A program made the position numbers and the translations under genes. A stretch of 35,029 nucleotides of DNA from an uncultured Fimbriimonadaceae bacterium (GTDB lineage Bacteria; Armatimonadota; Fimbriimonadia; Fimbriimonadales; Fimbriimonadaceae). Of this stretch, positions 22,355 to 29,953 are shown piece after piece (the stretch's first letter is position 1; the number at the start of each line of letters is the position of its first letter). The notes under the pieces are model-generated. The model saw only the letters and a list, made by a program, of their open reading frames with translations, had not been told where the DNA came from and did not search any database. The DNA is taken from the NCBI GenBank assembly GCA_937961665.1, contig CALGMO010000052.1, forward strand, positions 1 to 35,029, given 5' to 3'.

Positions 22355-23725
22355 TCAAAGGTTCGGGAGCATCTCCCGCGCGAACAACTCGTCGTACGTC
22401 TCCCGCCGCTGGATGGGTGCGAGGGACCCATCCTCGCGCACCAGGACCGTGGGCGGCCGCAGGAAGCGGTTGTAGTTGCTCGCCATCGAGCTGTTGTAGG
22501 CCCCGGTGCAGAGAACCTGCAGCAGGTCCCCCTCGGTCAGGTCCGCCGGCAGATCGACGTCGGTGAACAGCCTGTCGGTCTCGCAGTGCCTTCCCGCGAC
22601 GGTGAACTTGGCCGTGGGCCCGGCGGTCGGTTCGCCGCCGTCGGCGCGGGCCGCCCGGAGCACCGTGTAGCGGCTGCCGTAGAGCGCGGGGCGGGGGTTG
22701 TCGCTCAGGCCGCCGTCGACGCTGGCGTAGGTGCGGGTCCTACCCTCGCCGGTCGGGACGGTCTTGATCACGCCGACGCGGTACAGGGTCACCCCGGCCT
22801 CGGCCACCAGCGACCTTCCGGGCTCCTGCATCAGCGTCGGGTCGAGGCCGGTGCCCTCGAGCGGCGCGCGCATGGCCTCGACGACCAGCCTGCAGTAGTC
22901 GGCGATGGGCATCGGATCGTCCGCGTCGGTGTAGCGCACGCCCAACCCGCCGCCGACGTTCAGCACCCGGGCCTCGAACCCGTGCCGCCGGAACATGTCC
23001 GCGGCGAACTGGGCGATCGCCTCGCCGCCGGCCCGCTGGGCTTCGGGATCCAGCAGCTGCGATCCGACGTGGCAGTGGAACCCGACGACCGGCAGGTTCA
23101 GCTCGAGGCAGCGCAGCAGGGCCCGCTCCGCCGAACCGTCGGAGAGGTTGAAGCCGAACTTGGTGTCGTCCTGGCCCGTGCTGATCTTCTGGTGCGTGGC
23201 CGGGTCGACGCCGGGCGCCACGCGGATCACCAGATCGGGACAGCGAACCGGATCCTCCGCCGGCAACCCGAGCGCCTCCGCGACGAGGGAGCTGGGCGGG
23301 CTGTCGGCCCTGGCCAGCTCCGAGATGGCCTCGATCTCGGCGAAGTTGTCGACGACGATCTCGCCCACCCCCGCCTCGAAGGCGAACGCGAGTTCGGACA
23401 GCGTCTTGTAGTTCCCGTGCAGGTGGCAGTCGGAAGCCGGCACGCCGGCTAGGATCGCGGCCCGGAGCTCCCCCTCGCTCGCGACGTCGATGAGACAGCC
23501 CTCCTGGTGGGCGATCCTCAGCACCGCCAGCGTCGAGTTGGCCTTGCTGGCGAACACCAGCCGGCTGTTCGGCGCCGCGGCCCGGAACGCCGCCCGGTAC
23601 TCCCGGATGCGACCTCGCAGGTGCGCCTCGCTCAGAACGTACAGCGGCGTGCCGTACTGCTCGGCCAACGCGAGCGCGAGGTCGGGGGAGAGCCGGAAGC
23701 GGGCATCGGGGGAAGAGCCGGACAT
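22355..23725 (-). CDS. lysA: diaminopimelate decarboxylase (lysine biosynthesis)
   Basis: A protein of 456 residues that decarboxylates meso-diaminopimelate to L-lysine with PLP. The PLP-binding Lys61 lies in VFASKANSTLA. Further family blocks are FHCHVGSQLLDP, VLNVGGGLGVRY (phosphate-binding glycines), MQEPGRSLVAEAG and the C-terminal CTGAYNSSMASNYNRF with the catalytic Cys and Tyr. It is a fold III barrel plus beta domain and acts as a dimer in the family. ATG 23725 is chosen; the frame extends to 23788 without homology. There is no ribosome-binding site, but a CATAAT 9 nt upstream. It heads the run lysA, protease, trpS, 7-TM protein, malic enzyme, and is divergent from the GH76-like gene. 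Confidence 0.96.
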   Translation of the reverse strand: MSGSSPDARFRLSPDLALALAEQYGTPLYVLSEAHLRGRIREYRAAFRAAAPNSRLVFASKANSTLAVLRIAHQEGCLIDVASEGELRAAILAGVPASDCHLHGNYKTLSELAFAFEAGVGEIVVDNFAEIEAISELARADSPPSSLVAEALGLPAEDPVRCPDLVIRVAPGVDPATHQKISTGQDDTKFGFNLSDGSAERALLRCLELNLPVVGFHCHVGSQLLDPEAQRAGGEAIAQFAADMFRRHGFEARVLNVGGGLGVRYTDADDPMPIADYCRLVVEAMRAPLEGTGLDPTLMQEPGRSLVAEAGVTLYRVGVIKTVPTGEGRTRTYASVDGGLSDNPRPALYGSRYTVLRAARADGGEPTAGPTAKFTVAGRHCETDRLFTDVDLPADLTEGDLLQVLCTGAYNSSMASNYNRFLRPPTVLVREDGSLAPIQRRETYDELFAREMLPNL

Positions 23726-23734
23726 CAACGCCGA

Positions 23735-23740
23735 ATTATG
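23735..23740 (-). promoter_or_regulatory. putative -10 box for lysA
   Basis: Minus-strand CATAAT (five of six matches) lies 9 nt before the lysA ATG with no Shine-Dalgarno between. The divergent gap to the GH76-like gene is 72 nt. No convincing -35 is seen. Confidence 0.42.
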
Positions 23741-23797
23741 GCAGATGCCCGCTGACTGCCCGAGACGGGGGTCGTCGGGATCGTCCAAACTGGCGCC

Positions 23798-25093
23798 GTG
23801 CTCCTGACGCGCAGGCAGGTTCTGATCGGGTTGGCGGCGTGCTCGGCCGGGGCGTGGCCGGCGGACCGGCCTCGGGACCGCTGGAGGGCCGAGGCGTCCA
23901 GACTCACGCGACAGACCGTGAGGACCTTCTGGGACGGCTCGGCCCTGCTGTTCCGCGGGCCGGTGGCCAGCGCCGAGACCGTTCCCTCGGACGGCCTGCA
24001 GGACCGCGGATACGTCGTCTGGCCGGTCGTCGTCTGCTTCCGGGCCTTGGCCGAGGCCGAGCGCTCGGAGCCCGGACGCTGGGAGCGGGCGCTCCGCGCG
24101 ACCTTTCTCAGCATGGAGCGCTACTACGACGCCGAGGCCGGCGCCTACAACGCGTGGCTCACTTTCCCCGGCAACAACGACAAGTACTTCGACGACAACG
24201 GTTGGGCCGTGCTGGGCCTGCTCGCCGCGTTCGAGGCCACCCGGGACCGACGCTTTCTGGAGCGCGCCACGGAGGTGTTCGACCGGTTCCTGATCGGCGG
24301 GATCGACCGGTCAGGCAAGCCGGGAGGGGTGCGCTGGGGCACCGACCCGGACAAGCCCGGCACCTCCGACCGCAACGCCTGCTCGACCGAGGCGGTCGCT
24401 CTGGCGGCGCTCGGTCTGGCGGGGCAAGGGCACCGTCGGCCAGAGTGCCTCGCGCTGGCCCGAGGGCTCCTCGATTGGCTGGAGGAGACGCTGGTGGACC
24501 GCGACGGGCTGGTGCGCGACGGGCTCTTCGCGCCGAACTGGGCGATCAACCCGACCAAGTGGACCTACAACACGGGCAACCTGATTCGGGCGTGGGTCGA
24601 TTGGTCGGCCCTGTCGGGCGATCGGACCGGCCTGGAGAGGGCGGAGCGGCTCGCAGAGGCCGCTTGCGACCGCACGAAGCCGCTGTACGACTCGGTGGTC
24701 GCGGATCCCTCCCGGCGGCACTGGTTCGACTCGACGTTCTTCGCCGAGCACCTGGCGGACGGCCTGCTGCGGCTCGAGAGGGCTGTCGGCGGCTCTGCGC
24801 GGCGCGCGGAGGTCGAAAGGCACGCCGAGTTCGCGCTGCGGTTCCTGAAGGACACGGACGGCCTGTACTGGCGCAACCTCCGGCCTTGGAGGATCGCGGA
24901 GGGGCCGCACCGGGCGTGGCGCCGCGCGACGGGAGCCTCGCAAGAGCTGGATCCGGACGAGGCGGAGCGCTCCAAGGCGCCCGAGGCCCTGGAGCTGCCG
25001 GTCGGGCGCCGACCCTTGGTCAAGACCCTGCTGGGCAACGCCGGCATGGCGAATCTGCTGTGGCACTTGGCACGGACGGACGGGAGGAATTGA
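23798..25093 (+). CDS. GH76-like secreted glycosidase (possible alpha-1,6-mannanase)
   Basis: A protein of 431 residues with a GTG start. The N-terminus TRRQVLIGLAACSAGAW is a signal peptide, perhaps twin-arginine. The rest is all-helical, as in an (alpha/alpha)6 barrel. The best match is GH76: YFDDNGWAVLGLLAAFEAT carries the paired aspartates (132-133) that serve as the catalytic pair in that family, and TYNTGNLIRAWVDW and DSTFFAEHLADGLLRL resemble its later blocks. GH76 enzymes act on alpha-1,6-mannan such as fungal or bacterial cell-surface mannan. Other helical-barrel families (for example GH88-, GH105- or GH127-like) cannot be excluded. Its stop lies 4 nt before the next ATG, and a GGGAGGA inside its end serves that gene, so the two are coupled. 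Confidence 0.8.
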   Translation: MLLTRRQVLIGLAACSAGAWPADRPRDRWRAEASRLTRQTVRTFWDGSALLFRGPVASAETVPSDGLQDRGYVVWPVVVCFRALAEAERSEPGRWERALRATFLSMERYYDAEAGAYNAWLTFPGNNDKYFDDNGWAVLGLLAAFEATRDRRFLERATEVFDRFLIGGIDRSGKPGGVRWGTDPDKPGTSDRNACSTEAVALAALGLAGQGHRRPECLALARGLLDWLEETLVDRDGLVRDGLFAPNWAINPTKWTYNTGNLIRAWVDWSALSGDRTGLERAERLAEAACDRTKPLYDSVVADPSRRHWFDSTFFAEHLADGLLRLERAVGGSARRAEVERHAEFALRFLKDTDGLYWRNLRPWRIAEGPHRAWRRATGASQELDPDEAERSKAPEALELPVGRRPLVKTLLGNAGMANLLWHLARTDGRN

Positions 25094-25097
25094 GACG

Positions 25098-28000
25098 ATG
25101 ACGCCGACGATCCTCGCCTTCGCGGCCTTGGTCGCGGGCCCGCAGCCTGGGAGCTTCCGCATCGACGAGGTCGCGCGCGGCCGGTTCGCCCCGGGCCTCA
25201 GGGTGACGCGGAAGACCGCCGACCAGGACCTTCTGGTCGTGGCGGTGCGCAACGACGGACGCCGAGCGGTCCTCACAAGGTTCGACCCGAGGGGACGGGA
25301 CGTGCCGGCCGGAGCCGTGTCGCTGGACGGGCCGCTGGAGGGTGTCCGCAACGAGGTGCGGTCGATCGGTTGGACGCAGCTGACTTCGGTCTACCTGCGC
25401 GGCCCGGATCGCCTGGACGTCTTGGAGAGCCTGCTGACGCCGGTGGTCTGGTTTCGGACGGAGCGGGGCGGGGCGCGCCTGCTCGGCGGCGTTCGGCTCG
25501 AGGCGGCTTGGGTGCGCACCGCGGACGGCTGGGCGAGCCCTCTGCGCGACCCCTCGGCGGCGAGTCCCTGCCGGTGGACCAGACCGTATCTGCTGGCCGT
25601 GACGCGGGATCGGCAGGGGCTTTGGGCCACCCTGTGGCTGTTCCACCAGCGGCCGGTGCGCCTGACCGTCTCGGACGGCCTCGAGCTCCGCTGGGCAGGA
25701 GCGGCTCGGTTCGGCGCGTTGCCGGTGTTCGGCGCGCGCGTCGACCCCTCGGCGGAGGCCGCCCGCTGGGTGGGCTCGCCGCCGGTCGGGGCGGAGGCCA
25801 GGCTGGACCGCCTCGCGCGGAGCTTCTGGCGCGTGCCCGTGGGTCTGAGGGAGCGTTGGGTGGTGGGTCGCGACCGGGTGTCGTTCGAGGACCGAGTGGA
25901 GTTCCTGCCCCCGCCCCGCGACCCGTGGGGCTGGTCCAGGGGCACGAGGCCCTTCGCGACCCTCTCGCCCGCGCTGGTTGCTTGCCTCGGCCTGGACGAC
26001 TCCATCCGGCTCGAGGGCACTCCGGAGCGCAGCGGCCTTCCCGGGTTCCTGTCGGAGGTGGTCTGCGTGCCGGGCGAGACAGCCCGCTGGGACGTCCCCA
26101 AGCCGGACCTCTACGGCATGCTCCTCACGCCCGACGCCTCTTCCCGGGCGACGGCGCGCCAGCCGGAGGCCGTGCGGGAGGCCATGGGGCGCTACCGAGC
26201 CTACGTTCGCCGGGCCTACTCCGGCGAGCCGCGATCGGTGTTCGGCACCTCGGCGATCGGCGAGGGTCGCTGGCTGACGGCCGAGTACCCGATGGTCGGG
26301 TGGATGGGCCCGGAGGAGCGGCGCCTGTTCGACCGGTGGGCGGACTGGGCCATCGATCAGTCGGTCGGCAACCGGCAGAGGATGTACGCCTGGCGAAGGG
26401 ACGCCTCGAGCCCCCTGCCGATGCTGCTCGACAACTACCGCATCGCGGGCAAGGATTTCGTCGACGCCGGATGGTTCGGCTACAACGTCACCGCCGCCTG
26501 GTGCCGGGGGCATTACGGCCGGAGGTGGGACGACGTTCGGCGGCTGTGGCCGCTGATGCGCGACCTGTTCTACGGCTGGAACTGGGTGTACGGCGACTGG
26601 GCGGTCGGCTACGCGCCGCTGTACGTGGAGGGAGAGGGCGGCAACCCCAAGGGGTTCACCGACAACATGGCGATGCTCCAGGCCGCCTACGCTTGGGCCC
26701 GGATGGCCGAGAGGCTCGGCGACGAGAGGACGCTGCGGGACGCGCTCGGCATGCTGGTGCGGGAGCGGATCGGGAGGTTGGCGCGAACCCAGGCGTACCG
26801 GCAGGCGAGGAGCCTCGGGTTCCGCACGCTCGATTCGGCGCTGGTCTCGGACCAAGGCACCGGACCGTCGCTGTCGCCGGCCACGGACTTGGTGGAGCCG
26901 AGGCCCGTCGATCGGGGCGGCCTGTTGGCCGACTACGGCGAGTCGACGCACGCCCTGTGGTTCCTCACGGGCTCCTTCTTCGAGCCGCCCTCCTTCGAGA
27001 CGCTGGACCTGCTCCGCCTGCCGAAGGCCTCGGCGCTGGCCCGGGCGGACGCCGCGCGGCTGGAGGGGTGGCTTCCGCGCTGGTGGTCCGCGCCCGGTTC
27101 GGGAGAGACCACGAACTACCAGCTCTTCTGGCGCACGCTGCTGCTGGGCGAAGGCCCCGGATGGGCGGGGGCGGTTTCGCTCTGGCAGGACAGCGTCGGC
27201 GACGAGGCTTGGGAAGCCACGGCGTTCCACGGGTACGGCTTCCTGGGGATCGCGCTCTCGGCTTTCGAGTGGGCGGAGAGCCGAAGGGCGTTGCGATGGG
27301 AGCGGCCGCAGCCGGAGTTGGAGGCGGCTCTGTTCCGCGACGATTCGGGCCGGAGGTGGCTCTGGGTGGCCAACCGCGGGGATCGCGTCCGACAGGCGGC
27401 GCTGAGGGTTGGCCTCTCGGGACTGCGAGCGCTGCGAGGGGAGGAGGGGAAAGTCCCGGTTCGCGGAGGGCGGGCGCTCCTGTCGGTTCGGCCGGGTGTG
27501 TGGATCTACGGCCTGTCCGGAGCCGCCGCCGAGCCGGTCTGGGCTCCGAGGACGGTCTGCGGCGTAGCCGGGGGCCGCGCGGAGTTCCCCGTGCGGGCGA
27601 GCGGCGGGACCGTTTCGGTCGGCGGCCGCCCGTTCGACCTCGGGCGGGGCGAGCGGCCATGGATCGCCATCCCTCCGGACGCCGTAACACCGTTCGCCGT
27701 CCGCTGGACCGCGGAGGCCGGAGGCGCTCGGCGGATCGGGGCCGTGCGGGTGTTTCCGGTGCCCCGGGCGTCCGTGCGCCTTGTCCTGGACGGCCCGCCC
27801 ACGGTCCAGGGCGACGTTCTGGCCACCGCTCGGCTGCGCGTGGTGAACCGGGAGAGGGAGGCACTGCGGCTGGTCGTGTCGTGGAGAGGCGGGGGCGACG
27901 GACGGGCCGAGGCCGAGGTTCCGGCGGGGGCGGTCCGCGACCTGCGCCTGCCGCTGGAGGGCAGATGGCCCGATGGCGAGCATCGGCTGGAGGCGGAGGC

Positions 28001-28607
28001 CCGGCTCGGCGCGGCCGCCTCCGCTCGGGCGGGTCGGCGCGTTCTGGTGGCGCGCGGGGCGCGCGGCGGGGAGGCCGTCACCGCGTACGGCTTCGAGATC
28101 GGCAAAGATCGCTGGAACGCCCCCGGCTGGGCCGACGGGAACCAAGACGGCGCGGGGCGGACCGTCCAGCCGGAGGTCGACGGGACCGTGGCGCGCGGTG
28201 GATCCCGATCCTTGAGGGCGGCGGCCAACCTCGCCGAGGGCCGCTTCTCGCAGCTGTTCTGGTCGACGCCGGCCGGCGAGGACTGGTCGCGCTTCGCTCG
28301 GGTCCGGGCTTGGGTCTTTCTACCCGCCGGCGCTCCGGAGGGGCTCTTGGCGCGCGTGCAGCTCACGGGCGCGGACTGGAAGTATCGGGAATTCGCGGGC
28401 GACGTGCGCTTGGCGCCGGGCGAGTGGACCGAGGTGTCGGCCGACCTCGCGGCCTCGGGCGCCCCAGGGTGGGGCTGTACGGAGGGAGAGCTGGCTTCCG
28501 CCCTCCGCTGGGTGGTCGGATTCGGCTTCAAGGTGCACAACGAGGGGAGTCTGGTCGGCTACCGGGGTCCGGTGTACCTGGACGACGTCCAGCTGGTCCT
28601 CCGGTGA
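25098..28607 (+). CDS. large secreted protein with helical-barrel core and C-terminal carbohydrate-binding-like domain
   Basis: A protein of 1169 residues with a short signal peptide (TILAFAALVAG). I cannot name a family. Residues about 20-330 look beta-rich; about 330-740 look helical with aromatic and acidic motifs expected of an (alpha/alpha)6 glycosidase (DNYRIAGKDFVDAGWFGYN, EGEGGNPKGFTDNMAMLQAAY, ADYGESTHALWFLTG). Residues about 760-990 return to beta structure with a small Ig-like domain. From about 997 (YGFEIGKDRWNAPGWADGNQ) a galactose-binding-fold module follows, ending YRGPVYLDDVQLVL, as in CBM11/CBM27-type modules. It is translationally coupled to the GH76-like gene (4-nt gap, GGGAGGA at 25082-25088), so both probably act on one polysaccharide. 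The downstream region has a long non-coding gap. Confidence 0.78.
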   Translation: MTPTILAFAALVAGPQPGSFRIDEVARGRFAPGLRVTRKTADQDLLVVAVRNDGRRAVLTRFDPRGRDVPAGAVSLDGPLEGVRNEVRSIGWTQLTSVYLRGPDRLDVLESLLTPVVWFRTERGGARLLGGVRLEAAWVRTADGWASPLRDPSAASPCRWTRPYLLAVTRDRQGLWATLWLFHQRPVRLTVSDGLELRWAGAARFGALPVFGARVDPSAEAARWVGSPPVGAEARLDRLARSFWRVPVGLRERWVVGRDRVSFEDRVEFLPPPRDPWGWSRGTRPFATLSPALVACLGLDDSIRLEGTPERSGLPGFLSEVVCVPGETARWDVPKPDLYGMLLTPDASSRATARQPEAVREAMGRYRAYVRRAYSGEPRSVFGTSAIGEGRWLTAEYPMVGWMGPEERRLFDRWADWAIDQSVGNRQRMYAWRRDASSPLPMLLDNYRIAGKDFVDAGWFGYNVTAAWCRGHYGRRWDDVRRLWPLMRDLFYGWNWVYGDWAVGYAPLYVEGEGGNPKGFTDNMAMLQAAYAWARMAERLGDERTLRDALGMLVRERIGRLARTQAYRQARSLGFRTLDSALVSDQGTGPSLSPATDLVEPRPVDRGGLLADYGESTHALWFLTGSFFEPPSFETLDLLRLPKASALARADAARLEGWLPRWWSAPGSGETTNYQLFWRTLLLGEGPGWAGAVSLWQDSVGDEAWEATAFHGYGFLGIALSAFEWAESRRALRWERPQPELEAALFRDDSGRRWLWVANRGDRVRQAALRVGLSGLRALRGEEGKVPVRGGRALLSVRPGVWIYGLSGAAAEPVWAPRTVCGVAGGRAEFPVRASGGTVSVGGRPFDLGRGERPWIAIPPDAVTPFAVRWTAEAGGARRIGAVRVFPVPRASVRLVLDGPPTVQGDVLATARLRVVNREREALRLVVSWRGGGDGRAEAEVPAGAVRDLRLPLEGRWPDGEHRLEAEARLGAAASARAGRRVLVARGARGGEAVTAYGFEIGKDRWNAPGWADGNQDGAGRTVQPEVDGTVARGGSRSLRAAANLAEGRFSQLFWSTPAGEDWSRFARVRAWVFLPAGAPEGLLARVQLTGADWKYREFAGDVRLAPGEWTEVSADLAASGAPGWGCTEGELASALRWVVGFGFKVHNEGSLVGYRGPVYLDDVQLVLR

Positions 28608-28640
28608 GCGCCCGGGCGAACCGTAAGGATTCCAAAGAAG

Positions 28641-28726
28641 CGATGCAGTTGGGTCGGGGACCCTCGCCGTTCGGTGCTGGCCCAGACTCTCTGCCGGTTT
28701 CTCGCGATTTTCCCAAAACTGCATCG
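28641..28726. repeat. 10-bp inverted repeat upstream of the pseudopilin promoter
   Basis: CGATGCAGTT at 28641-28650 is repeated in exact inverted form, AACTGCATCG, at 28717-28726, 66 nt apart. The second copy overlaps the proposed -35 hexamer of the pseudopilin promoter. GGG follows the first copy and CCC precedes the second (with two extra bases), extending the symmetry. It could be a pair of operator half-sites, a looping operator or a large stem at the end of the upstream transcript. Confidence 0.5.
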
Positions 28727-28752
28727 TCATTTGGCGATTCTTATCGTATACT
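28724..28752 (+). promoter_or_regulatory. predicted promoter of the pseudopilin gene
   Basis: A -35-like TCGTCA (28724-28729, four of six matches) and a -10 TATACT (28747-28752, five of six) are separated by 17 bp. The pseudopilin ATG is 84 nt further on, preceded by GAGG. This is the most complete sigma-70-type promoter seen in the window, sitting in an AT-rich island within the 229-nt gap. Confidence 0.55.
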
Positions 28753-28836
28753 GGTGTTCGTCCGGCGGGGAAGCGCCGCGCCGGGCCGGGCGTCGGCGGA
28801 CGAGGTTGCGACGCCATACTCGCTGAAGAGGTAGTT

Positions 28837-29685
28837 ATGAACGCACGCAGAGCCTTCACGCTCATCGAGCTCTTGGTCGTCATCGCGATCATCGCGATCC
28901 TGGCGGCCATCCTGTTCCCCGTTTTCGCCCAGGCCAAGCTCGCCGCCAAGAAGGCCAGCTCGCTGTCCAACGTGAAGCAGCTGTCCCTGGGCACCGTCAT
29001 GTACACCGCCGACAACGACGACGTGTTCCCGTCGACGGCCGAGGACGCCGGGGGCTTCATGATCTGGTTCCCGGGCGACAACCTGCCTCTCGGCTGGATC
29101 GATCCGAACGCCACCCAGAACTGGGCCGCGGAGATCTTCCCGCACGTCAAGAACCGGGACATCTACGTGAACTCGGCCGCCCCGAAGCTCAGCAACAACA
29201 TCTTCGGCGCGGTTCCGGCTCCTCCGGGCGCCAACGCCACGTACGCCTACAACGGCGCGGTGAGCCGCAAGAGCGCCACGTCCATTGGCAACGCCGCGAA
29301 CCTGGTGGTCTATCAGGGCACGGATGCGACCAGCCGCGACGCCTACATCCAGCCCACGCCCTTCGGCGGCCAGCTGGCGGACGGCAGCCTGACCTTCGGC
29401 AACGTGCACAACCCGAACGGCACGCCGGTCTGCAACGGCATCGACATCAACTGGATGGGAGCCTCGTTCGGCAAGGGTGACAACTACGGGTTCGCCGACG
29501 GGCACGCGAAGTACTTCCAGCGGCACGCCGTCACGTTCCAGATGATGGGCGTGAACAGCGACGTGTGGCAGTTCGACGGCAACACCTGGCAGCTGGTGCC
29601 CAACACCACGAGGCTCACCGAGCGGACCCCGACCTCCCGCAACAACTGGGAGAGCTGGGGCCAGTGCGACCTCTCCCGACTCTGA
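28837..29685 (+). CDS. type IV pilin-like protein (pseudopilin with DUF1559-like body)
   Basis: A protein of 282 residues. The prepilin signal reads NARRA/FTLIELLVV: cleavage would fall between Ala6 and Phe7, with the Glu at mature position 5 conserved, followed by the hydrophobic helix. The usual Gly before the cleavage site is Ala. The body is short beta-rich sequence ending in NYGFADGHAKYFQR, which corresponds to the H-x9-DG block of DUF1559 proteins from Planctomycetes and Armatimonadota; the leading His is replaced (Phe at that position). Many copies of such proteins occur per genome in these phyla and their role is not settled (pilus, secretion or surface structure). Expression is probably from the promoter at 28724-28752, with GAGG before the ATG. 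Confidence 0.92.
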   Translation: MNARRAFTLIELLVVIAIIAILAAILFPVFAQAKLAAKKASSLSNVKQLSLGTVMYTADNDDVFPSTAEDAGGFMIWFPGDNLPLGWIDPNATQNWAAEIFPHVKNRDIYVNSAAPKLSNNIFGAVPAPPGANATYAYNGAVSRKSATSIGNAANLVVYQGTDATSRDAYIQPTPFGGQLADGSLTFGNVHNPNGTPVCNGIDINWMGASFGKGDNYGFADGHAKYFQRHAVTFQMMGVNSDVWQFDGNTWQLVPNTTRLTERTPTSRNNWESWGQCDLSRL

Positions 29686-29708
29686 TCCGAGCCGAGACGA
29701 ACCGATAA

Positions 29709-29731
29709 GGGGCCCGGCCGGGCCGGGCCCC
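29709..29731 (+). terminator. GC-only hairpin after the pseudopilin gene
   Basis: GGGGCCCGGCC and GGCCGGGCCCC form a perfect 11-bp inverted repeat around a single G, so the loop would open to a few bases in RNA. It starts 23 nt after the pseudopilin stop and 22 nt before the small lipoprotein. No T-run follows. It could end or attenuate the abundant pilin transcript, or protect its 3' end. Confidence 0.5.
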
Positions 29732-29753
29732 CGGAACCCGCAACCGAGAACCC

Positions 29754-29942
29754 ATGAACTGGAAGACGCTTTCGCTCGCTTTCGTCCTCTCGCTCGCCGT
29801 TCTCGCCGGCGGTTGCACCGACCGTGAGGCCGAGCAGCGCGCCAAGAAGATGGAGGAGTCGCTGATGCAGCAGCGGGGCATGCAGAACGACCCCAGCAAG
29901 GCCATCCCCCAGGCGCCGGTGCAGGGCCAGCAGGGACAGTAG
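29754..29942 (+). CDS. very small lipoprotein of unknown function
   Basis: A protein of 62 residues. The signal peptide ends in the lipobox LAGGC (Cys21), giving a mature peptide of about 40 residues rich in Glu, Lys, Met and Gln (REAEQRAKKMEESLMQQRGM), then a Pro/Gln tail. The mature part is charged and probably helical. The function is unknown; similar tiny lipoproteins often accompany exported machinery. It lies between the pseudopilin hairpin and the arabinanase gene, 11 nt upstream of the latter, so it may be part of the arabinan operon. Confidence 0.78.
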   Translation: MNWKTLSLAFVLSLAVLAGGCTDREAEQRAKKMEESLMQQRGMQNDPSKAIPQAPVQGQQGQ

Positions 29943-29953
29943 CCCTCCGGGAG

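Noticed and set aside
25020-28834. Long frames of 1041 and 1154 codons overlapping the large secreted protein
   Set aside because: The chosen frame has a signal peptide, coupled start and a carbohydrate-binding-like end; the others are low-complexity shadows.
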